Shown: piece by piece, positions 6,126 through 12,486 of the stretch
Layout of the letters: every line of letters begins with the position of its first letter
How positions within the stretch are numbered: position 1 is the stretch's first letter
NCBI GenBank assembly: GCA_024860865.1
Contig: JACRDV010000085.1
Location: 1-12,486, forward strand
DNA from: Methanobacteriota archaeon
Lineage (GTDB): Archaea; JACRDV01
DNA: 12,486 nucleotides
Direction: 5' to 3'
The notes under the pieces: model-generated
Databases searched by the model: none
The model's input: only the letters and a program-made list of their open reading frames with translations
Told to the model about the DNA's origin: nothing
Position numbers and translations under genes: made by a program

Positions 6126-6334
6126 CGGTATAACAAGAGAACAATACAGCAGATTATCAAGCAGGCTTCGGGAAATGCGGAATTAAGAAGAATGTAACCC
6201 CACATACATTGAGACATAGTTTTGCTACCCATTTGCTGGAATCTGGAGCGGATATAAGGTATATCCAGCAATTGCTGAGACACAAAGATGTGAAAACTAC
6301 ACAAATCTATACACATATAGCAAATAAAGACTAA
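6126..6334 (+). pseudogene. C-terminal remnant of a tyrosine recombinase/integrase, frameshifted
   Basis: From 6191 to the TAA at 6332 the frame reads [47 protein letters not shown]. These are the last catalytic boxes of XerC/XerD/IntI-type recombinases: His and Arg of HTLRH, His of LLRH, and the tyrosine nucleophile in IYTH. Upstream, 6138-6173 encodes [12 protein letters not shown] in a different frame, the segment that normally precedes box II, so a small indel lies near 6173-6190. The N-terminal two thirds are missing; only the repeat hairpins lie to the left. The remnant points away from the attC-like repeats, as an integron integrase does. IntI cannot be told from other members by this piece. 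Confidence 0.88.
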
Positions 6335-6403
6335 AAAAGCTGGCAAACCTGTTCTAACTTTTTGAGAAATTTATAATCCAAGAAGAATTATACCAACAAT
6401 AAG

Positions 6404-6534
6404 TTAACAGAACCTCATTTCCCTAGCCTTATATACGAGCAAAGAATTAAAAAGTTTAAATATCTTTTTAAACTGCTCTTCTATATAACTGATTTCTCCT
6501 TTAACAATTTTATCTAAAATTTCTTCATAAAAAC

Positions 6535-6547
<13 letters not shown>
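6404..6547 (-). pseudogene. Open frame downstream of pyrI, possible gene fragment
   Basis: On the minus strand, overlapping the last codons of pyrI, an open frame of 47 codons ends at TAA 6404. The translation is protein-like (GFYEEILDKIVKGEISYIEE, then QFKKIFKLFNSLLVYKARE) and helical. It has no ATG, GTG or TTG early in the frame, so as it stands it is either the tail of a broken gene or chance. The right 22-nt repeat lies inside it, encoding roughly IFKLFNSL. If the island inserted here, this would be the disrupted target. I do not recognise the family. Confidence 0.3.
6439..6460 (+). repeat. 22-nt direct repeat, right copy
   Basis: Exact copy of 4579-4600, 1,860 bases away in the same orientation. 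It lies between the recombinase remnant and pyrI, at the right edge of the accessory region. On the plus strand it runs AAAGTTTAAATAT, a good match to an archaeal BRE/TATA, yet no plus-strand gene follows before the end of pyrI. Confidence 0.6.
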
Positions 6548-7946
<1,399 letters not shown>

Positions 7947-7952
7947 TCAATT

Positions 7953-7960
7953 TTTATAAA
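7953..7960 (-). promoter_or_regulatory. TATA box of the pyrBI operon
   Basis: TTTATAAA on the minus strand lies about 23 bases before the TTG start of pyrB, the distance expected between an archaeal TATA box and the transcription start. It implies a leaderless or near-leaderless mRNA. Confidence 0.55.
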
Positions 7961-8028
7961 ATTTAGTATTCGATAAGCCTATTAACTTTTTGGGTGGCAA
8001 TATAATAATCCTAAATTTATCCCTACTT

Positions 8029-8171
8029 ATGCCCAAAAAACCTGAAACAACTCAGAGGAAAGTATAGACTTAAACATTCCATAGAAAAAACGGAAGAGTT
8101 ACAAGAAAAGCAAGTTAGGCAAAGAACTTGAGAGTAATTCTGCCTTTAAAAAATTGGGCAATAACCTTTAA
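8029..8171 (+). pseudogene. Frameshifted relic of a small charged protein gene
   Basis: An ATG at 8029 follows a TATA-like tataataat (8001-8009) at the right distance for a leaderless start and reads MPKKPETTQRK before a stop. One base later the next frame continues YRLKHSIEKTEELQEK, and a second shift gives KLGKELESNSAFKKLGNNL with TAA at 8169-8171. The three pieces together look like one lysine- and glutamate-rich protein of about 50 residues. Either the gene is decayed or the sequence has two indels. The family is not recognised. It occupies most of the 252-base gap between pyrB and trmI. Confidence 0.35.
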
Positions 8172-8186
8172 ATAAGTGAGTACGAA

Positions 8187-8951
8187 CTAAATTTTCCTTG
8201 CAAAAGTTAAGTACCCAGTATGCCCAACCATTCTTGTCTTGGGGCGTGTACCCCTTTTTGTTACTTCAATTTCGCGTGTTAAGCATTCTATAGTTTTTAT
8301 TTCTTGGAGAGAGTATCGATGTAAAGCCTCATTAACTTTTTGCACTTGCTCAATAAAAGGAGAGTAAATAACAACATAGCCCCCAGCTTTTAAAGCAGAT
8401 TTAGCATGTTCTATTACTTTTTCAGGACTGGATAGATCAAGTGTAATTAAATCAACTTCATTCTCTTCAAATCCTTGGGTTACGTCTTTATTTTTAACAG
8501 TAATAATATGGTTCAAACCAACTAGCTCAATATTTCTTTTTGCAATTTCTATAAATTCAGACTTAATCTCATAAGTAATAACTTTTCCATTTGGTTGAAC
8601 TAAGTAGCCAAGATATATTGCTAAAGCTCCAGACCCAGTGCCAGCATCTAAGATAAAATCACCAGGTCCAACCCCGGTTCCAGCAACAATTTGTCCAACA
8701 TCTTTCGATAGAACAATCGTTCCGGGGCGCTCAATTTTAGATATTAGATCAGAAATTCTTGGCTTTATTATTTTAAAGGTTCTACCGAGATGAGATTGAA
8801 TTTCCTCACCGTAGTCTTTTTTTAAGAGTTCGCTAAGTCTAATTTTACCAAAATCAGTGTGAAATTCTTTAGCAGGGTCAACTCTTACTAGATACTTTTT
8901 TGATCGTTGATCAAATAGCAAAACTACTTCGCCGAGTTTCAGGAAGCCCAC
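8187..8951 (-). CDS. trmI: tRNA (adenine-N1)-methyltransferase, TrmI family
   Basis: This 254-residue class I SAM-dependent enzyme methylates N1 of A58 (and often A57 in archaea) in the tRNA T loop. After a small N-terminal beta domain (1-65) come GTIVLSKDVGQIVAGTGV (77-94), SAM motif I DAGTGSGAL (102-110), acidic Glu128 of motif II and Asp172 (LDLSSPEKV, where many relatives read DLPDPW). The family C-terminal signature RPKTRMVGHTGYL is at 236-248. It starts with GTG at 8951 and overlaps the DUF131 gene by 13 bases, so the two are probably coupled. Its substrate type is represented in this window by tRNA-Pro with a TTCAAAT loop. Confidence 0.93.
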   Translation of the reverse strand: MGFLKLGEVVLLFDQRSKKYLVRVDPAKEFHTDFGKIRLSELLKKDYGEEIQSHLGRTFKIIKPRISDLISKIERPGTIVLSKDVGQIVAGTGVGPGDFILDAGTGSGALAIYLGYLVQPNGKVITYEIKSEFIEIAKRNIELVGLNHIITVKNKDVTQGFEENEVDLITLDLSSPEKVIEHAKSALKAGGYVVIYSPFIEQVQKVNEALHRYSLQEIKTIECLTREIEVTKRGTRPKTRMVGHTGYLTFARKI

Positions 8952-9196
8952 CTGTAAAACAGCATAAAAGTCACCACTATCAAAATTATAGCCAAACCTA
9001 GGACTACTGCGAGGGACTTGGTGTCAGTCCCAAAGCCAATAGGAATTGGCCCGATTAATATAACCCCTCCTCCTCGAACTTGGGTTTCTTTGGTTTTTGC
9101 GCTTTCAAGCATCCCAAACAAAATACCAACAAAAATAAGCAAAAATCCAATAATAATTACAGCAAGTCCGAGCAAAATCAATAGACTCGCCTTCAC
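8939..9196 (-). CDS. DUF131 (TIGR00304-like) small membrane protein
   Basis: This 85-residue protein (started at GTG 9196) has two membrane helices, about residues 3-27 and 60-80. They flank a short loop with the characteristic GGGVILIGPIPIGFGTD. This archaeal family has no established function. GTG 9196 is chosen because GAGGTG lies six bases upstream; an in-frame GTG at 9205 would use that same site as its start and lack a ribosome site. It shares 13 bases with trmI. Association with the divergent sec genes may be only positional. Its promoter is the near-palindromic TATA box at 9232-9242. Confidence 0.85.
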   Translation of the reverse strand: MKASLLILLGLAVIIIGFLLIFVGILFGMLESAKTKETQVRGGGVILIGPIPIGFGTDTKSLAVVLGLAIILIVVTFMLFYRWAS

Positions 9197-9231
9197 TTGA
9201 TACACCTCATAAATTTATTATACAAGCGCGG

Positions 9232-9242
9232 TATTTAAGTAT
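9232..9242. promoter_or_regulatory. Near-palindromic TATA box between the DUF131 gene and secF
   Basis: TATTTAAGTAT reads ATACTTAAATA on the other strand. It lies about 30 bases before the secF ATG and about 38-41 bases before the GTG start of the DUF131 gene. Each would therefore start about 25 bases from the box with a short leader. One TBP site may serve both directions. Confidence 0.45.
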
Positions 9243-9265
9243 CCAGCGCGTCTTGGTGCTTTCTT

Positions 9266-10153
9266 ATGATCGATATAAAGCCTATTGACCTAAAGAAGTT
9301 AATAGTTATCCCTATTGTAATTTTAATACTTTCAGTAGTTTCTATTTTCTACTTAGGGGTAGATAGAGGCATTGATTTTGAAGGGGGCACCCTTGCTGTC
9401 ATTAAATTGAATACACAAATTGACACGTCTGCTATTGAATCAAAGTTTAAAGATACTCTAAAAACTTCAGATATAAAAGTTCTTAGTGCAGGTGAAGATA
9501 AAGCATTTGTTGAAATCGCGCGACTAGAAGTTAGTGAAGAAAAGATTAATGAAATTTTAGGTGAAATAGGCAAAGCCGAATCCACTAAGCGAGTCGGAGC
9601 AACTATTAGCGAAAAATTTTGGGGACAGGCGATTAGAGCCTTAATAATTGGTTATGTGTTAATGGCTCTTGTTGTTTTAATTGCCTTTAGAACTATAGTT
9701 CCATCCTTTGCTGTTATGCTTTGCGCTTTCTCTGACATAGTTGTGGCTCTCGGAGGAATGGCTCTATTTAATATTCCTCTTTCGCTGGCCTCGATAGCAG
9801 CTCTGTTAATGTTGATTGGTTATTCTGTTGATACTGATATTTTATTAACAACTCGAATTGTAAAAACCAAAATTGGAACTTTTGATGAGCGAATGGGTGC
9901 TGCAATGAAAACTGGATTAACAATGACATTTACTGCAATTGCTGCGGTTGGAATGCTTTATATTTTTTCTTCTACAAGTTCACTAGCTTATTATCTTGGA
10001 ACGACTCCATCAACTGAGCTCAGCCAAATCACATCTGTTTTGATTATTGGGTTAGCAGGAGATATACCGAATACTTGGATTCAAAATACTTACATCTTAA
10101 AGATGTATTTAGAGCGCATTGAGCGCAAAATACCGAGGAAGAAAAAGAAATGA
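9266..10153 (+). CDS. secF: Protein translocase subunit SecF
   Basis: This 295-residue six-helix membrane protein belongs to the RND superfamily. The first helix (10-30) is followed by the periplasm-side motif GIDFEGG (35-41), then a small extracytoplasmic domain (about 42-118). Helices follow near 123-142, 147-168, 173-197, 217-236 and 253-277. The helix-4 motif GYSVDTDILLTTR (185-197) carries the conserved aspartates. With SecD it assists late steps of Sec-dependent export, in bacteria using proton flow; the energy source in archaea is not settled. The gene comes before secD and overlaps it as ATGA; this order is common in archaea and opposite to bacteria. Confidence 0.96.
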   Translation: MIDIKPIDLKKLIVIPIVILILSVVSIFYLGVDRGIDFEGGTLAVIKLNTQIDTSAIESKFKDTLKTSDIKVLSAGEDKAFVEIARLEVSEEKINEILGEIGKAESTKRVGATISEKFWGQAIRALIIGYVLMALVVLIAFRTIVPSFAVMLCAFSDIVVALGGMALFNIPLSLASIAALLMLIGYSVDTDILLTTRIVKTKIGTFDERMGAAMKTGLTMTFTAIAAVGMLYIFSSTSSLAYYLGTTPSTELSQITSVLIIGLAGDIPNTWIQNTYILKMYLERIERKIPRKKKK

Positions 10154-11376
10154 AGCGAGAAATTTTACTTTTGGTTATTGCACTATTGGTTTCCGTTGCA
10201 GCAATGGGTTATCGATATGCTGAGTGGGGTTCGCCTGTAAAAACGGGATTAGACATTCAAGGCGGAACTAAAGTTATTTTAAAACTAGAAAAACAAGTTG
10301 CAATTGAAGAAATGGAAACTATTAGGAGCATTTTGCAAACCAGATTGAACTCATATGGATTAAAGGATATTAAAGTTAGAGCTTGGGGTGACCAATTCGT
10401 TAGCGTTGATATTGCTGGAGCAACTCCTGAAGAAGCAGAAGGGATAATTGGAAAGCCAGGCAAACTAGAAGTTAAAATGAAAAATATAACAGCTTTTACT
10501 GGAGGTGAACTCAAAGCTGTTTATGCACCGACAATTGAGGCTTTCCCAACAAGAACATGGGGAATCCCGTTCACACTTAATGATGAAGGCGCAAAAAAAT
10601 TCATGGAGGTTGCAGTTGAGACAAAGGCTACTGACAATCGATCAATTCCAGTTGATATGTACTTGGACGATAAGCTCGTGAATAGCGCTCCAATTTCTCC
10701 GGAATTGGGACAAGATCTTGAACGTGGAACGCAACAAAGAGAACTTGTGATAACTACAGGTGGCGTAGATGAAGCTGCAAAAAAAGAGGCTTACCGAATA
10801 TACGCAATTCTTCGATCAGGTTCACTTCCAGTGAAAATAGAAATTGTAAGTATCAGTGGAGTTTCACCTTTCCTTGGCAGACAATTTGTTAGGGTGGCAG
10901 GGTTGGCAGGCATAGCCGCAATCATTGTAATTACATTAATTATTTTTGTTCGGTATCGTAGGCCAAAGATAACATGGCCAATTATGTTTACCTGTTTAAG
11001 CGAGGCTATAATTATTCTTGGTGTAGCAGCGATCATTAAGTGGGATATCGACTTGCCTTCAATCGCTGGTATACTCGCTGCAATTGGAACTGGAGTTGAT
11101 AATCAAATAGTTATAACAGACGAAGTTTTGAGAGGAAAAATTGAAGAGAAACGGCTCAGCATGCGAGCTAGAATTGAACGTGCACTTTTTATAATTTTTA
11201 CTTCAGCAGCTACAATTATAGTTGCAATGTTGCCGCTAGCTTTCCTAGCAATGGGGGCTATAAGTGGATTTGCTGTGACCACAATTATCGGCGTAATCGT
11301 TGGGGTATTTATAACCCGACCAGCTTATGCCCAAATTATAAGGCAACTTCTTGAAATGGAAGCTAGTGAAGCCTGA
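10150..11376 (+). CDS. secD: Protein translocase subunit SecD
   Basis: This 408-residue protein has the archaeal SecD layout. Helix 1 (4-21) leads to LDIQGGTKVIL (34-44), containing the family motif. A large extracytoplasmic domain runs to about 245, and five more helices lie near 247-268, 275-296, 302-323, 343-365 and 370-392. The helix-4 motif GTGVDNQIVITDE (313-325) holds the conserved Asp317. It is shorter than E. coli SecD (615 residues), as usual in archaea. The start overlaps secF. The stop is four bases before the trkH ATG, so the three genes look co-transcribed. Confidence 0.96.
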   Translation: MKREILLLVIALLVSVAAMGYRYAEWGSPVKTGLDIQGGTKVILKLEKQVAIEEMETIRSILQTRLNSYGLKDIKVRAWGDQFVSVDIAGATPEEAEGIIGKPGKLEVKMKNITAFTGGELKAVYAPTIEAFPTRTWGIPFTLNDEGAKKFMEVAVETKATDNRSIPVDMYLDDKLVNSAPISPELGQDLERGTQQRELVITTGGVDEAAKKEAYRIYAILRSGSLPVKIEIVSISGVSPFLGRQFVRVAGLAGIAAIIVITLIIFVRYRRPKITWPIMFTCLSEAIIILGVAAIIKWDIDLPSIAGILAAIGTGVDNQIVITDEVLRGKIEEKRLSMRARIERALFIIFTSAATIIVAMLPLAFLAMGAISGFAVTTIIGVIVGVFITRPAYAQIIRQLLEMEASEA

Positions 11377-11380
11377 GGAT

Positions 11381-12486
11381 ATGGAATTCAGAAAAACGAG
11401 CCTTGGAATTATTCTTCGTGACTTAGGTTCAACGCTCTTATTACTTCCAATTTCTTTCATAGTACCAATTGTTATAGCGATTATATACAAAGAATTTGAT
11501 CTGACCATAATATTTTTGATTCCAGCAATTATTGTTTTTATAGTTGGATATGCTTTTAAAAGATTTTTTTATAGTGAAGAGCCAGCTAGGCTTAGACATG
11601 CTATGGCAGTTTCAGCGTTGTTATATTTCTTTGCCATGCTTTTTGGCGCTATTCCATTAGCCTTCTGGCAAATGTCATATATGGATGCTTGTTTTGAAGC
11701 AATGTCAGGTTGGAGTACAACCGGTTTAACCATGATGCTCAAACCAGAACTTGCCCCGAGATCAATTCTATTTTACAGGAGCTTTATTCAATGGGTAGGT
11801 GGAGCTGGTATAATTGTTTTGATGTTAACTATTTTATCACGGCCAGGATTGACAACATTTGCTCTTTATAGAGCAGAAGCTAGAGAGGAAAGAATTAGAC
11901 CCAGTATTTTTGGAACTGCGCGAACAATATGGTGGATTTATCTAATTTTCACTGGACTTAGCATATTGCTATTCTGGATGGCTGGCATGTCGATTTTTGA
12001 TTCAATCAACCATGCTATGACTGGAATTGCAACAGCTGGGTTCTCCACACATGGCGCAAGCATTGGAGCTTATAATAACCAACTTGTAGAGATAGTGGCT
12101 ATAATCATAATGTGTTTAGGCGCTATTAACTTTGGGGTTCATTATAGAGCAATAACAAGATCTCCTTCAGAATATCTACATGATCCAGAAACAATTAGTT
12201 TATTAGTAATTATTTTAGGGTTCATTCCTCTGATATTTTTTGGTACCTTTAAGATTTTTGGTAATATCTCAGAAACTTTTCGTCATTCACTTTTTCAAGC
12301 TTTTTCATGTTTAACAACTACTGGTTTCCAATCAACTGATTTAAAAAATTGGGGAGATTTTTCAAAAGTTGTGATGGGCACTTTAATGGTAATAGGGGCA
12401 TCAACAGGGTCCACATGTGGTGGAATAAAATTAATGCGCGTAATTGTGCTAGCAATAGTTACTAGATGGCAAGTAACTAGAATTCT
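11381..12486 (+). CDS. trkH: TrkH-family potassium transporter subunit, 3' end outside the window
   Basis: The frame is open from ATG 11381 to the window edge (368 codons). Full-length TrkH proteins have about 480 residues, so the last quarter is missing. All four selectivity-filter loops are visible: SGWSTTGL (109-116), TGIATAGFSTH (214-224), CLTTTGFQSTD (310-320) and GASTGSTCGGIK (339-350), each with the pore glycine. Hydrophobic helices lie between them. The channel-like subunit passes potassium and normally works with the cytosolic NAD-binding TrkA, which may lie beyond the edge. A GAGG ribosome site overlaps the secD stop. Co-transcription with the sec genes is likely from the spacing, without an obvious functional link. 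Confidence 0.95.
   Translation, partial: MEFRKTSLGIILRDLGSTLLLLPISFIVPIVIAIIYKEFDLTIIFLIPAIIVFIVGYAFKRFFYSEEPARLRHAMAVSALLYFFAMLFGAIPLAFWQMSYMDACFEAMSGWSTTGLTMMLKPELAPRSILFYRSFIQWVGGAGIIVLMLTILSRPGLTTFALYRAEAREERIRPSIFGTARTIWWIYLIFTGLSILLFWMAGMSIFDSINHAMTGIATAGFSTHGASIGAYNNQLVEIVAIIIMCLGAINFGVHYRAITRSPSEYLHDPETISLLVIILGFIPLIFFGTFKIFGNISETFRHSLFQAFSCLTTTGFQSTDLKNWGDFSKVVMGTLMVIGASTGSTCGGIKLMRVIVLAIVTRWQVTRI

Noticed and set aside
6104-6346. 80-codon minus-strand frame
   Set aside because: It is antisense to the recombinase remnant, whose plus-strand translation has clear catalytic motifs.

Overview
The window comes from an AT-rich archaeon. The evidence is a Pro tRNA with an anticodon-loop intron, TATA-box spacing typical of archaeal promoters, the archaeal HMG-CoA synthase/thiolase/DUF35 cluster, two-subunit aspartate carbamoyltransferase (PyrB plus zinc-binding PyrI), archaeal TrmI, a DUF131 membrane protein and separate SecF and SecD. 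The housekeeping genes look euryarchaeal-like, but I cannot name the lineage.

Layout. Bases 1-347 (minus) hold the 5' part of a winged-helix regulator that runs off the window. Next is an extremely AT-rich gap, then a GC-rich block (about 645-953) that looks like a structured RNA gene whose two ends pair. A tRNA-Pro(CGG) gene with a predicted 15-nt intron lies at 991-1083 (minus). It is divergent from a four-gene operon (1196-4524): HTH regulator, HMG-CoA synthase, acetyl-CoA acetyltransferase and DUF35 zinc-ribbon/OB protein. These are the first steps of the mevalonate route to archaeal lipids; in other archaea the last three form one complex.

Bases 4525-6535 are an accessory island, bounded by two copies of a 22-nt direct repeat (4579-4600 and 6439-6460). 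It contains two unrecognised small genes, a HepT/MntA (HEPN/MNT) toxin-antitoxin pair on the minus strand, and two long structured direct repeats (5087-5216 and 5911-6060) that flank this pair exactly. Next to them is a frameshifted C-terminal remnant of a tyrosine recombinase with all visible catalytic residues. Each repeat has TTAAC on one side and G(T/C)TA on the other, a long imperfect stem, and a GAA-loop hairpin whose pairing is kept by different bases in the two copies. The arrangement (attC-like site - cassette - attC-like site - integrase remnant pointing outward) resembles a degenerate integron or a related cassette system. This is the main candidate for something undescribed.

From 6535 onward the region is housekeeping again. 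pyrB-pyrI (minus) start de novo pyrimidine synthesis. A DUF131 membrane protein gene overlaps trmI (tRNA m1A methyltransferase, minus). Divergent from these, secF-secD-trkH (plus) encode protein-export membrane subunits and a potassium transporter subunit that runs off the right end. A near-palindromic TATA box lies between the DUF131 gene and secF. A small frameshifted gene relic lies between pyrB and trmI.
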